Part shown: piece after piece, positions 1-8,516 of the stretch
Layout of the letters: every line of letters begins with the position of its first letter
Position numbering within the stretch: the first letter of the stretch is position 1
Assembly (NCBI GenBank): GCA_964568885.1
Contig: CAZMSF010000004.1
Coordinates: forward strand, 1 to 62,869
Direction: 5' to 3'
DNA: 62,869 nt
Source of the DNA: JAUSNA01 sp964568885
Lineage (GTDB): Bacteria; Patescibacteriota; Microgenomatia; Levybacterales; GWA1-39-11
Notes under the pieces: model-generated
Told to the model about the DNA's origin: nothing
Databases searched by the model: none
Seen by the model: the letters and a program-made list of their open reading frames with translations, nothing else
Program-made: the position numbers and the translations under genes

Positions 1-1136
1 TGTTAATTAAGCCTCAAACAGCAAGCTTCGCAAAAATCAGGGTTATGGGTATCGGAGGTGGTGGTGGTAATGCTACGAATTCAATGGTTCTTGACGGTCA
101 AATAGAGGGAGTCGATTTTATTGCAGTCAACACTGATGCCCAAGCGCTACTCAATTCTCAGGCAGCTTCAAAATTACAAATCGGTGAAAATATTACCCGT
201 GGTCTTGGTTCCGGCGGAAATCCTGAGGTAGGACGAGCGGCAGCCGAGGAAAGTAAAGAGCGTATCAAACAGTTTCTGGAGGGTTCGGATATGGTATTTC
301 TGACTGCAGGTATGGGAGGTGGAACCGGAACCGGGGCAACTCCCGTTATCGCACAAGTTGCAAAAGAGGTTGGGGCTTTGACAGTGGCCGTTGTGACAAA
401 ACCGTTCAACTTTGAGGGTACAAGAAGGATGGTTGCTGCGGAGGATGGGATTGAGGAATTGAAAGAATATGTGGATACGCTTATCGTTGTCCCCAATCAA
501 AGAATTCTTGATAGCGTAGACAAAAAGTTATCACTTTTGGAAGCCTTTCGGGTTGCCGATTCTGTTTTGGGTCATGGTGTAAAAGGTATCTCAGACCTTA
601 TTACGCAGTCGGGGTATGTTAATGTGGACTTTGCCGATGTGAAGGCTATCATGAACGATGCCGGAACGGCACTTATGGGTCTTGGAGTCGGAGTCGGAGA
701 GAACAGAGCTCAAATCGCTGCACGCCAGGCAATTTCATCTCCGCTTCTTGAGGTCTCCATGGATGGGGCGCGCGGTGTTTTGTTTAACATCGCCGGAGGG
801 GAAGACCTATCCCTCCAGGAAGTTGAAGAGGCATCACGCATTATCACCCAAGCTGCAGATCCGGACGCAAATATTATCTTCGGGGCAACAATTGATAAAG
901 GTGCATTTGACAGCATTCGGATTACTCTTATTGCAACCGGATTTGACGAGTCGAGAAAGAGGCTGCAGCAAATGGTCCAAAGCACACTTGAGGATCAGAA
1001 CCAAGACTATAACCAGCAGGATAATTACAACAACCAGAATGGGAACACACCGTATGTTGCAGAGGAGCCTTCACGAAAAGAGGATGATGAGGAGTCAGTC
1101 TTTGATATCCCCGCTTTCTTAAGACAAAAGAACTAA
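1..1136 (+). CDS. ftsZ: Cell division GTPase FtsZ (5' end outside window)
   Basis: FtsZ is the tubulin-like GTPase that forms the division ring at midcell. The reading frame is open to the left edge: before the first ATG (45) the in-frame codons give a typical FtsZ lead-in (PQTASFAKIRV), so the gene starts outside the window and the ATG at 45 is internal. The glycine-rich nucleotide-binding loop GIGGGGGNA follows at once, and the tubulin signature GGGTGTG lies at about 315-335. An Asn/Gln-rich linker leads to the C-terminal peptide DIPAFLR, which in other bacteria docks membrane anchors and regulators. The next gene starts one base after the stop, so the two may be co-transcribed. Confidence 0.97.
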   Translation, partial: LIKPQTASFAKIRVMGIGGGGGNATNSMVLDGQIEGVDFIAVNTDAQALLNSQAASKLQIGENITRGLGSGGNPEVGRAAAEESKERIKQFLEGSDMVFLTAGMGGGTGTGATPVIAQVAKEVGALTVAVVTKPFNFEGTRRMVAAEDGIEELKEYVDTLIVVPNQRILDSVDKKLSLLEAFRVADSVLGHGVKGISDLITQSGYVNVDFADVKAIMNDAGTALMGLGVGVGENRAQIAARQAISSPLLEVSMDGARGVLFNIAGGEDLSLQEVEEASRIITQAADPDANIIFGATIDKGAFDSIRITLIATGFDESRKRLQQMVQSTLEDQNQDYNQQDNYNNQNGNTPYVAEEPSRKEDDEESVFDIPAFLRQKN

Positions 1137-1137
1137 A

Positions 1138-2523
1138 ATGCCGAAGCACTCGAAAAATAGGGCGCTTACTTTTTTTTCCGCAACATTTCAAAAAATTAAA
1201 AATCCAGTAAAGAAAATCTACTTTGTCGTTGCTGTTTGGTCATATATTTTTCTTTTTTTCGGTTTTGTTTTTCACACTTCTGATAACAAGGATGTTCTTG
1301 GTAAATACAGCTCGCATTATTTTTTGATTTTTATAGCACTTTTAATCCTTTTTATTCCCTACGTTAAATTTTTGCAATTTATTCTTAGAGTGTCTATTTA
1401 CCATTATAAAAAAAGAAGAATAACACTTACCGCCGGGGCAAAAATTCTATTAACGGTATTGATAATTCTTGGGAGTTTGATAGTTGCTGAAATATATCTT
1501 AGGATGCGAAATTACAACGTTCAAAAAAATGTGTATGGAATAGAAAACATTCACCCGTTTTTGCAGGTAAAAATGACAAAAAGATTGGGCGAAAAATATC
1601 ACATTAACTCTCTGGGTTATCGAAACGACGAATTCAAAAAAACAAAAGACAGTGATACGTATAGGATTGTGTTGGTAGGCGGTTCAACGGTTATCAATAT
1701 TGATGTTTCCTATGAAAAAAATGTCGGAAAAGTTCTTGAAGATGAATTAACAAATTATTATCACAAGAAATTTGAAGTGATTAACGCAGGTGTCCAGGGG
1801 TATACTACCGAGCATTCCATCATCGACTACATGTTTCGCATCAGTGAGCTTAAGCCTGATTTGGTTATTATGTGGCATGGGGTAAACGATTTGTATGCCT
1901 CTTGTCCTACAAGGCTTGGTGCTTACAAGTCCGATTACTCACATTTGATAGGCCAACTTGAGAATCCTGTTATTTCCTATTTCAAAAAACCGATAATTCA
2001 AGTTAACGTGCATTCTGCTGTTGCCGATTACATTCTTAATCTGGCGAGTCTGTACCTATATACGGATATAACACCTATTCTTGAAAAAAGACCGCAGCAG
2101 ATACGATTTGCAAATAGCAAAGAGTTTGATTTTGATTTTCCGAGTATTAATAGTTACCGAAGAAATTTGGAATATTTTGTTACTGTTGTGAAATCCGATA
2201 ACGTAAAAGTGATATTGGGAAACCAACCCAACATTTATAGCAAACTCAAAGAATACAAGATGGACTATGCTTCGCTTGTTTGTTATGAAAATGGAAAACG
2301 CTCAAGCTTGCAATCAGTTTCAAAAGCTATGGACCAGTTCAATACTGTTGCAAAAGAAGTAGCCGACAAAAAAGACGTACCATTCATAGATTTGGATGCA
2401 ATGCTTCCCAAAAACAGACAGTATTATAGTGACGTTGTCCATTGGACTGCCGAAGGAAATGCCGTTATCGGAAAGGAATTATTTGAATTTATCCGTGATA
2501 ACAATTTCATTCCCAATCAATGA
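1138..2523 (+). CDS. Membrane-anchored SGNH hydrolase, paralogue 1 of 3
   Basis: 461 residues. Three hydrophobic helices lie at about 27-48, 60-82 and 101-121, followed by a catalytic domain that should be outside the membrane if the N-terminus is inside. SGNH blocks are visible: GGST with the likely nucleophile Ser183, GVND with Asn250, and DVVH with Asp432 and His435. The family contains esterases and O-acyltransferases acting on lipids and sugars; the substrate here is unknown. Two close paralogues are at 28675-30048 and 34085-35434. All three share the loop HTS-x5-KY, the motif HPFLQ after the third helix, an SC pair after the GxND block, and a DYSH motif. It sits directly behind ftsZ and overlaps the next gene by 4 bases. 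Confidence 0.85.
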   Translation: MPKHSKNRALTFFSATFQKIKNPVKKIYFVVAVWSYIFLFFGFVFHTSDNKDVLGKYSSHYFLIFIALLILFIPYVKFLQFILRVSIYHYKKRRITLTAGAKILLTVLIILGSLIVAEIYLRMRNYNVQKNVYGIENIHPFLQVKMTKRLGEKYHINSLGYRNDEFKKTKDSDTYRIVLVGGSTVINIDVSYEKNVGKVLEDELTNYYHKKFEVINAGVQGYTTEHSIIDYMFRISELKPDLVIMWHGVNDLYASCPTRLGAYKSDYSHLIGQLENPVISYFKKPIIQVNVHSAVADYILNLASLYLYTDITPILEKRPQQIRFANSKEFDFDFPSINSYRRNLEYFVTVVKSDNVKVILGNQPNIYSKLKEYKMDYASLVCYENGKRSSLQSVSKAMDQFNTVAKEVADKKDVPFIDLDAMLPKNRQYYSDVVHWTAEGNAVIGKELFEFIRDNNFIPNQ

Positions 2524-3176
2524 CTGATTTTAAGATCGTCCGGTCAAAAAGAAAGTCAATTGCAATTATAATTTTGCCAACAGGCGTTGTGGAGGTAAGA
2601 GCACCAAAATCCATTCCTGAATTTGCCATCAAAGCATTTGTTAAAAGTAAAAGCGAGTGGATAGAAGAAAGACAGGCTCATGTTCTCAAAAACAAAATTG
2701 TCCCAAAACAATTTATTAACGGGGAGAAATTTCTTTATTTAGGAAATGAGTACCAACTCTTGTTGGGCCCTTCCCCGCATATTGAGATAGAAGGCCGTAT
2801 CATGCATTTTCCTCTTGCGCTTGCTCGTAGCGGGCACGGTTTTTTGGAAAAATGGTATATAAAACAGGCAAAACATGTCATAAAAAATCTCGTTGATGAA
2901 TATTCAAAAGAGATGAAACTGCCATATAACGGAATTTCCTTCTCAGACACAAGTTCCAAATGGGGTTCGTGCACTCCTGACAACAGATTACAATTTAATT
3001 GGCGCCTTGTTATGGCGCCCCTTCTTGTTATCCGGTATGTTGTTATCCATGAATTGGTTCATACTGTTGAAAAAAACCACAAAGTTCTTTTCTGGAACAA
3101 AGTCCGCGCCAAAAACCCGAGCTATAAAAATCAGATAAAATGGTTAAGGGAAAAAGGTGACAAACTGAAAATATAA
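2520..3176 (+). CDS. YgjP/DUF45-type zinc metallopeptidase
   Basis: 218 residues, the usual size for the YgjP-like (DUF45, SprT-related) family. The N-terminal half is a beta-rich domain that typically opens with an RKSI-like segment, seen here as RSKRKSIAI. The zinc site is HELVH at about residues 178-182, followed by a third ligand in the segment NHKVLFW. The conserved WGSC motif precedes it. These are soluble proteins often predicted to be proteases, with little known about substrates. The ATG overlaps the TGA stop of the SGNH gene (ATGA), which indicates translational coupling with it. Confidence 0.88.
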   Translation: MTDFKIVRSKRKSIAIIILPTGVVEVRAPKSIPEFAIKAFVKSKSEWIEERQAHVLKNKIVPKQFINGEKFLYLGNEYQLLLGPSPHIEIEGRIMHFPLALARSGHGFLEKWYIKQAKHVIKNLVDEYSKEMKLPYNGISFSDTSSKWGSCTPDNRLQFNWRLVMAPLLVIRYVVIHELVHTVEKNHKVLFWNKVRAKNPSYKNQIKWLREKGDKLKI

Positions 3177-3202
3177 TCCTATACATCTCAAAACTCCTCA
3201 TT

Positions 3203-3208
3203 TACAAT
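3203..3208 (+). promoter_or_regulatory. -10-like element (TACAAT) before the acyltransferase gene
   Basis: TACAAT lies 9 bases before the ATG at 3218. No -35 hexamer at good spacing and no Shine-Dalgarno sequence are visible. The transcript would have at most a few untranslated bases. Confidence 0.4.
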
Positions 3209-3217
3209 AGGTAAAAT

Positions 3218-4333
3218 ATGGGTTTACTTCGTTTTATCTATGCTCTCGCAGTTGTCATCATTCATACAACTCCTATTCTTGGATTTACACTTCTTTCTCG
3301 CGACTTGGCGGTTTGGTCATTTTTTGTCATCTCGGGTTTTTACATGGGTCTTATTCTTAATGAAAAATACACCGGAAAAAATAGCTCCTTTTTTCTTTTC
3401 CTCTCCAACAGATTCTTAAGAATTTATCCGGTATATTTTGTGAGTCTTCTGCTGACTGTTGGAGTGCTCTTGATTCTTTTTGTTTTTCATCTCCAAAATC
3501 CTTTGTCCGAATATCTTTCAATTCACACGACTATTGTTTCAAGAATTTGGGATACACTTCGGAATATTACGCTTCTTATAGCACCCGAGTATTTCTATGA
3601 GCCAAAGACTTACCCCGGATTTTTGCTTTTATCGCAGGCGTGGACTCTGCAGCTTGAATTGTTATTTTATTTCTTTGCACCGTTTCTCTTACGGAAAAAA
3701 TGGTACTACGTGTTATTTGTTCTTCTTTTGGTCCTTGTTTTTGATTATAAATTTTTATTCCCGATGAAATTATTCTCCGGTCAATCTCTCGTGTACCGTT
3801 TTTTTGCAAATGTTCCGTTTTTTTTGATGGGTGGAGTAAGTTATAAATTGTATTCAGGATTGTCAAAAATAAAATTCAAGGAAAAGACATTATCGGTTAT
3901 CTTTATTATTTTTCTCTTCATCACTTTTTCATATAATTATTTGCACATTAATATCCCGCTTGTTTCCCCGCGCCATCATACGGATTGGTTATATTACGTA
4001 GGACTCTTAATTGTTATTCCTTTTGTTTTTTCTTATACAAAGAAAAACCGTTTTGACAGATTTATCGGAGAACTTTCCTATCCTGCTTATATTATCCACA
4101 CATTGATAATAACCCTGACGGTTGCTTTGTTCCCCGGCATTTCAAATTCGGCAGTGTACCCTTTGGTTGTGATAGTAGCAACCATGGTTGTGTCCATACT
4201 GCTTGCGTTATTCGTAGATAGAAAGGTCGACGGGTGGCGGCAAAAGAGATTGCGGCTTTCTCCCAAAAAGAAAAATCAATTCTATGGATTTTTTCCAAAA
4301 CTCCCGTTAAAAAAGAGAGGAGAAAGTGATTGA
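3218..4333 (+). CDS. Acyltransferase 3 family membrane protein
   Basis: 371 residues with about ten hydrophobic helices. The N-terminal segment RFIYALAVVIIH has the Arg and His spacing typical of acyltransferase-3 (OafA/OatA/WecH) enzymes, and FFVISGFYMG followed by the RFLRIYPVYF segment is also characteristic. These enzymes carry acyl groups, usually acetyl from acetyl-CoA, across the membrane onto sugars of surface polysaccharides. There is no fused C-terminal SGNH domain, although a separate membrane SGNH gene lies 700 bases upstream. The C-terminus is a short Lys/Arg-rich cytosolic tail. The exact substrate cannot be told. Confidence 0.87.
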   Translation: MGLLRFIYALAVVIIHTTPILGFTLLSRDLAVWSFFVISGFYMGLILNEKYTGKNSSFFLFLSNRFLRIYPVYFVSLLLTVGVLLILFVFHLQNPLSEYLSIHTTIVSRIWDTLRNITLLIAPEYFYEPKTYPGFLLLSQAWTLQLELLFYFFAPFLLRKKWYYVLFVLLLVLVFDYKFLFPMKLFSGQSLVYRFFANVPFFLMGGVSYKLYSGLSKIKFKEKTLSVIFIIFLFITFSYNYLHINIPLVSPRHHTDWLYYVGLLIVIPFVFSYTKKNRFDRFIGELSYPAYIIHTLIITLTVALFPGISNSAVYPLVVIVATMVVSILLALFVDRKVDGWRQKRLRLSPKKKNQFYGFFPKLPLKKRGESD

Positions 4334-4336
4334 TTC

Positions 4337-4345
4337 TGGTATACT
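4337..4345 (+). promoter_or_regulatory. Extended -10 element before the YbaK-like gene
   Basis: TGG directly followed by TATACT forms an extended -10 (TGn plus hexamer). The hexamer ends 9 bases before the ATG at 4355, and no Shine-Dalgarno sequence is present. Confidence 0.45.
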
Positions 4346-4354
4346 CAGATACTG

Positions 4355-4849
4355 ATGGATAAAACGGAAATAGTCGACCCACAAGTATTGGAAAGTCTCA
4401 GAAAAAATAACATAAAGTTTCAAGTTTTTGAATGTGATGAAGATTCTGCCGACACCTACACTTTTTGTGATAAATACGGATTTCCCCTTTCGGAGTCGGC
4501 AAACACAATTATAATTGCCGGGAAAGGGGAGCAGATAACGTATGCAGCATGTGTAGCTCTTGCAACTACAAAACTGGACGTCAACAAAAAGGTATGTCAA
4601 TTGTTGGGTGTCAAAAAAGCTTCATTTGCGACGCAAGAACAAACCATGCACGAAACAAGCATGAAGATAGGGGGAGTAACCGTTTTTGGAATTGAAAACA
4701 TGCCGGTATTTGTCGACTCGAAGGTGATTAATAACGGACAAATTGTTATGGGCGGTGGAAACCGTATATCGAAAGTTTTGCTTGACCCGCATGAGCTATT
4801 AAAACTTCCGAACGTTCAGATAGTTGAAGCCCTTGCCATTATGAAATGA
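4355..4849 (+). CDS. YbaK/aminoacyl-tRNA deacylase domain protein
   Basis: 164 residues matching the single-domain YbaK/ProXp family, which hydrolyses mischarged aminoacyl-tRNAs such as Cys-tRNA(Pro) or Ala-tRNA(Pro) in the cytosol. Visible features are the FxVFEC-like strand near residues 18-24, the central KLDVNKK segment with the conserved lysine, and the Gly-rich strand IVMGGGNRISKVLLDP near the C-terminus, where the family usually has a GxGxxxxxxxxxP pattern. The gene stands alone with its own probable promoter and faces the minus-strand gene that ends at 4859. Which misacylated tRNA it edits cannot be read from the sequence. Confidence 0.85.
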   Translation: MDKTEIVDPQVLESLRKNNIKFQVFECDEDSADTYTFCDKYGFPLSESANTIIIAGKGEQITYAACVALATTKLDVNKKVCQLLGVKKASFATQEQTMHETSMKIGGVTVFGIENMPVFVDSKVINNGQIVMGGGNRISKVLLDPHELLKLPNVQIVEALAIMK

Positions 4850-4858
4850 TAAGAAGTC

Positions 4859-5191
4859 TTAATAATTTCTCTTTCGGTAGAATACAAAAAGCAAAACAAA
4901 TGAGACAAGCGCGATTATTATTAAGACCGTGATGATGGTGTTTATTGTTGTCGGAGGAATTATTTGGGTTGCGGCAGTCTGGAAGGAAGTTTCATCGGTA
5001 TTTACGACTACCGACCCGCTTGCGATAGTTGCAGCGCGTTGCCGTATCTCTAACGGATGCAGTGAGACTAAATAAATTACGGGAATAGTAATTGTCGCAA
5101 AGAAAAGGATCAAAAAAGGTACAAAGAATGGGGAGGAAACGGATTCCCGTAGTCTTCTTAAAAATGGTTTACTTCTAATTTGGCGGACCAC
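4859..5191 (-). CDS. Small two-helix membrane protein of unknown function
   Basis: 110 residues. A basic N-terminus (RQIRSKPFLRRLR) precedes a hydrophobic helix at about 22-45. A polar stretch of some 35 residues follows, then a second helix at about 83-105 and a basic end (YRKRNY). With both ends positive and presumably cytosolic, the middle section would be outside the cell. No family was recognised. It begins 7 bases after the pseudouridine synthase stop, so it is probably the last gene of a minus-strand operon with the genes at 5199-7395. Confidence 0.7.
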   Translation of the reverse strand: MVRQIRSKPFLRRLRESVSSPFFVPFLILFFATITIPVIYLVSLHPLEIRQRAATIASGSVVVNTDETSFQTAATQIIPPTTINTIITVLIIIALVSFVLLFVFYRKRNY

Positions 5192-5198
5192 AGGATTA

Positions 5199-5918
5199 TT
5201 ATTTCATCATTTGCCGGAGTTTTTCAACCTCTTTTCCCGTAAGCGTTCTATACTCTCCGCTTTTCAACCCTTCAAGCGTTAAATTGCCGAATTTTATTCT
5301 TTGTAGGTCAAGAAGCGTAAGCTTTAGCGCATCACACATTCTCCGAATTTGCCTTTTTTTCCCTTCAAATATAGTAAGCTCTAGAATGGTCGCATCTTTA
5401 CGCTTTTGAACAACAGTAACTTTGGCAGGCGCAGTTATTCCATCTTCAAGTTCTATTCCTTTTTCCAGAGCTTCGATTTGAAGGGGAGAAACAGTGCCTT
5501 TAATAGCGAGTTGGTACGTCTTTCCGATGTGAAATTTCGGGTGGATAAGCATATTGGTAAGCTCTCCGTCGTTGGTGAGAATAAGTAATCCATGAGTATC
5601 CCGGTCGAGCCGTCCTACCGGAAATATGCGGGCCTCGGTTTTGATAAGAGATACTACGTTTTTTCTCCCGAACTCGTCGGAGGAGGTTGAAATTATTCCT
5701 TTCGGTTTATTGAGAAGATAATATTCCTTTTTTATTTTTTTCAAGCTTTGACCGTTCACTTTGATGGTGGAGCGCGTAGGCACCCGCTGTCCATGCTCGG
5801 TGATTTTTACCTCATCTGCCGTAACCCTGTTGTTTTTGATGAATTGTTCAACACCCCTTCTTGAAGAAAGGCCCAGAGAGGAGAGAAGTTTGTCTGCACG
5901 TATTGTTTGCTGCTTCAT
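5199..5918 (-). CDS. RsuA/RluB family pseudouridine synthase
   Basis: 239 residues. The N-terminal S4 RNA-binding domain (about 6-60) begins with IRADKLLSSLGLSSRRGVEQ. The catalytic domain carries GRLDRDTHGLLILTNDG (about 102-118), in which the Asp after GRLDR is the catalytic residue of this family, and later the KKRQIRRMC segment. These enzymes isomerise uridine in rRNA: RluB acts on 23S and RsuA on 16S rRNA. The length and the S4 domain fit either, with RluB/RluE-like members more usual in small genomes. It follows the acyltransferase gene at a 4-base gap on the same strand. Confidence 0.92.
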   Translation of the reverse strand: MKQQTIRADKLLSSLGLSSRRGVEQFIKNNRVTADEVKITEHGQRVPTRSTIKVNGQSLKKIKKEYYLLNKPKGIISTSSDEFGRKNVVSLIKTEARIFPVGRLDRDTHGLLILTNDGELTNMLIHPKFHIGKTYQLAIKGTVSPLQIEALEKGIELEDGITAPAKVTVVQKRKDATILELTIFEGKKRQIRRMCDALKLTLLDLQRIKFGNLTLEGLKSGEYRTLTGKEVEKLRQMMK

Positions 5919-5922
5919 TGAA

Positions 5923-6987
5923 TTATCCGGTTATTTTATCAGCGTATGGAATTTTGTGTACAAAAAATGCTATCCCGAAAGAAATTATTGAAATTATCAA
6001 GAACAGTAAGGGGTCAAACCAAATGTTTCTTAGAAATGCCGAATTGCCATTGCCAATAATTGCATCAATGACATTGTCCCACAATAATGACTGTATCAAG
6101 ACATGAACGAAAAATACAAAAAATGAAAGCTTTGACATTGTGATAAAAAAGCTTCTGAGAAATTGCGTTTTTTCCAATGCAAAATAAAGAAGTGAAGAAA
6201 GGATAAGAGTATAAAGATAATTAAGAGGTCCGTACTGATTGTAGATAAAACGGGATGTGTGATATTTGGTGCTTAGTGCCTGCACATGTGCGAATATGAT
6301 GAAGGGGAAGAGAATTGTTGTAAAGGCAAAAACATATATATACTGCTTTACAAATTTAAAAATGTTTTCTTTATGATGGCTTGCGACCATCCCCGTTATA
6401 AACATAGCAAAGCTGAGGATTGCAATGCGAATGTCATAGGAAAAATCCCACTGTTTTATATAGTAGTCCTTGTAAAGGATGAAAAGTTCGGCTCCCCAAA
6501 GCAGAAGTAAGACCGCGGGGTTTTTGAGAAATCTGATTGCACTATGAAAAAAAGGAAATGCCAGATAAAAAAGGATTAATGTCGGGATGAAATAGAGGTG
6601 GTATGAGGCATTCCCCAAAAACAATGCGGTAATCAATTTTTGACTTAAAAGTTTGGTGAATTGAAAGTTAGTAAAGAACAAAAAATAAATGCATGTCCAA
6701 AAAAAATAAGGAACTACAATCCGGGACGCTCTTTTCTTGAAAAAAGTTATATAGGAAAGACCGTTCTTGTTATTGAGTTCCAAAACAAAGCCGGATATCA
6801 AAAAAAACAGAGGTACCGCGAACCTGGCTGCTTGGTTTAGGAAAAGAGAAAATGGGGCAGCGGCTATATCAAGATGGAGAGTTGCCAGCGTTTTGGTAGT
6901 TATGTGAATGGCTATTACGGCAAGAATTGCGATAACTCGTAGTGCGTCAATTGAGAACAGATAAGTATTTTTTTTTGAGTGGTCCAT
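5923..6987 (-). CDS. Acyltransferase 3 family membrane protein (WecH-like)
   Basis: 354 residues with about ten membrane helices. The start region SIDALRVIAILAVIAIHI carries the Arg and His of the acyltransferase-3 family, and VPLFFLISGFVL plus the KKRASRIVVPYFFW segment are typical. Such proteins O-acetylate surface sugars using cytosolic acyl-CoA. It is only distantly similar to the enzyme at 3218-4333. It lies between a DUF4258-like gene and the pseudouridine synthase on the minus strand, with short gaps, so it is probably expressed from the promoter at about 7402-7407. Confidence 0.87.
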   Translation of the reverse strand: MDHSKKNTYLFSIDALRVIAILAVIAIHITTKTLATLHLDIAAAPFSLFLNQAARFAVPLFFLISGFVLELNNKNGLSYITFFKKRASRIVVPYFFWTCIYFLFFTNFQFTKLLSQKLITALFLGNASYHLYFIPTLILFYLAFPFFHSAIRFLKNPAVLLLLWGAELFILYKDYYIKQWDFSYDIRIAILSFAMFITGMVASHHKENIFKFVKQYIYVFAFTTILFPFIIFAHVQALSTKYHTSRFIYNQYGPLNYLYTLILSSLLYFALEKTQFLRSFFITMSKLSFFVFFVHVLIQSLLWDNVIDAIIGNGNSAFLRNIWFDPLLFLIISIISFGIAFFVHKIPYADKITG

Positions 6988-7020
6988 TACATTCCCGTCT
7001 GTTTTTCGAAAAAATCTTGG

Positions 7021-7395
7021 TTAAATTCCTGCCTGCTTTCTGAAAGTGAGCCAAAGCTTGCCCCAAAAAGACGCTTTCTCCATTTTTTTATCTAACTCCC
7101 GCATCTTTTCCATCTTTTTGTGGTATTTTTCCTTTTTCCGAAAATCGACAGTTCCAGCAAGAGGTGGGTCAATCCATGCGGACAGTACCACCCATTCTCC
7201 TATATCATTTTTTTTGCCGACTGCCGTTATTACGTGTCCGTTATTATGCTTGGTAAATTCTGTCGTGTATTTCTCTTTGCCGGGAGCTGTTCTGTCCGGA
7301 GTTCTGACAGCCTGCCAGACAAGGTCTCCGGGAATTCTTCGTTGTTTCATGCGTTCAATTGCATGATTGGTAAAGACGACATCATTTATTTTCAT
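7021..7395 (-). CDS. DUF4258-like small protein
   Basis: 124 residues from the ATG at 7395. The first part, TNHAIERMKQRRI, resembles the DUF4258 start, in which a His and an Arg sit in a small alpha/beta fold found in some toxin-like and uncharacterised proteins. The rest is a beta-rich middle with GEWVVLSAWIDPP and a Lys/Glu-rich C-terminal helix, possibly a coiled coil. An upstream ATG at 7461 would add 22 residues encoded by a palindrome and was not chosen, because a perfect TATAAT sits 6 bases before the ATG at 7395. The function is unknown, and no toxin or antitoxin partner was recognised next to it. Confidence 0.7.
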   Translation of the reverse strand: MKINDVVFTNHAIERMKQRRIPGDLVWQAVRTPDRTAPGKEKYTTEFTKHNNGHVITAVGKKNDIGEWVVLSAWIDPPLAGTVDFRKKEKYHKKMEKMRELDKKMEKASFWGKLWLTFRKQAGI

Positions 7396-7401
7396 ATCCT
7401 T

Positions 7402-7407
7402 ATTATA
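7402..7407 (-). promoter_or_regulatory. -10 element (TATAAT) for the DUF4258-like gene
   Basis: TATAAT on the minus strand ends 6 bases before the ATG at 7395, so transcription should start at or next to the start codon. AAGGA lies between the hexamer and the ATG but is too close to act as a normal ribosome-binding site. Confidence 0.55.
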
Positions 7408-7448
7408 CCCCTTTACAAAAAAAAGCAGTCGAGCATAACATCTTCTAC

Positions 7449-7482
7449 GCTCAATTTGCAACCCAAATGTTGCAAATTGAGC
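7449..7482. repeat. Perfect 14-bp inverted repeat with 6-base loop
   Basis: The arms GCTCAATTTGCAAC (7449-7462) and its exact complement (7469-7482) flank the loop CCAAAT. It lies between two divergent genes, so it is not a terminator for either one. It could be an operator, a structured RNA element or a remnant of a mobile repeat. A second, shorter palindrome (GCTCA-AG-TGAGC) lies at 7514-7525. Confidence 0.75.
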
Positions 7483-7597
7483 AAGAAATGTATATATCGA
7501 CTCACAGAATTTCGCTCAAGTGAGCCTATTTGCATTCAAGATTTCAAATGGTATACAATGGGTGAACTTTTTGTGTCTCAAAAGGTCGTTGTCCGTT

Positions 7598-8461
7598 ATG
7601 GTATCTGATAAATATTCGGCAGTATGGGTATCGCACACGTCTATATGCGACTTTCTGAATTGTCCCCGCGCCTATTTTCTCAAACACGTGTATAAAGACC
7701 CAAAGACAAATCACAAGATAAAGCTAATGTCTCCTCCATTGGCATTAGGGCAGGCAGTTCATGAAGTTATTGAAAGCCTTTCGGTTCTTCCGGTGACAGA
7801 ACGGTTCAGGGAGCCTTTAATAAACAAGTTCGAGCAATCGTGGAAAAAAGTTTCAGGAAAAAGGGGAGGATTTTTGAATGATGAAGCGGAACAGCGTTAT
7901 AAAGTCCGGGGGGAAGAAATGCTCAAACGTGTTACCGATAACCCTGGCCCCATTGCAAGGCAAGCGGTCAAAATCAAAATGGACCTGCCTAATTATTGGC
8001 TTTCGGAGGAGGAGAATATTATTCTTTGTGGAAAAATCGATTGGCTCGAATATCTACCGGTAACCGATGGAGTTCACATAATCGATTTTAAGACGGGGAA
8101 AAATGACGAAGACGGTGACTCGTTGCAGTTGCCAATATATTTACTTCTTGTCAGTAATTGCCAAACAAGAAAAGTTGAGCGTGCATCGTATTGGTATCTT
8201 GAGAGAAATGATGAATTGACCCAATGCGAGCTGCCAAATACTGAAGATGCGTACAAAAAAATACTCGATGTTGCCCGAAAAATTAAATTGGCCCGGGCAC
8301 TTGAAAAATATTCCTGTAAGATGGGGAATGGATGTTTGCACTGCAAGCCCTACGAAGCAATACTTCGTGGAGAGGCAGAATTGGTCGGAACCGACGAATA
8401 CAACGCCGATGTGTACATATTGAGTAACGGACTGAGCGAGAACGAAAGCGTTATCCTCTGA
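7598..8461 (+). CDS. PD-(D/E)XK nuclease-family protein, RecB/Cas4-like
   Basis: 287 residues from the ATG at 7598; the open frame reaches back to 7520, but that extension has no family character. The motifs of the RecB-type nuclease fold are present in order: NCPRAYFL with Cys22, GQAVHEV with His55, KIDWL with Asp148, IIDFKTG with Asp163 and Lys165, and LQLPIY with Gln177. Three further cysteines, Cys240, Cys246 and Cys249, lie near the C-terminus. One N-terminal plus three C-terminal cysteines is the layout of iron-sulfur nucleases such as AddB, Cas4 and Exo5, so a 4Fe-4S cluster is possible. No helicase or cas gene is nearby, so the role is probably general DNA repair. Confidence 0.85.
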   Translation: MVSDKYSAVWVSHTSICDFLNCPRAYFLKHVYKDPKTNHKIKLMSPPLALGQAVHEVIESLSVLPVTERFREPLINKFEQSWKKVSGKRGGFLNDEAEQRYKVRGEEMLKRVTDNPGPIARQAVKIKMDLPNYWLSEEENIILCGKIDWLEYLPVTDGVHIIDFKTGKNDEDGDSLQLPIYLLLVSNCQTRKVERASYWYLERNDELTQCELPNTEDAYKKILDVARKIKLARALEKYSCKMGNGCLHCKPYEAILRGEAELVGTDEYNADVYILSNGLSENESVIL

Positions 8462-8516
8462 ATTGTTTTTATCAATTTTTTCAGTACAATAGAGAAAAGT
8501 TTTTGAGGTGTCTTTT

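Noticed and set aside
7396..7461. Upstream start (7461) for the DUF4258-like gene
   Set aside because: The extra residues would be encoded across the palindrome and the promoter; the ATG at 7395 fits the TATAAT position.
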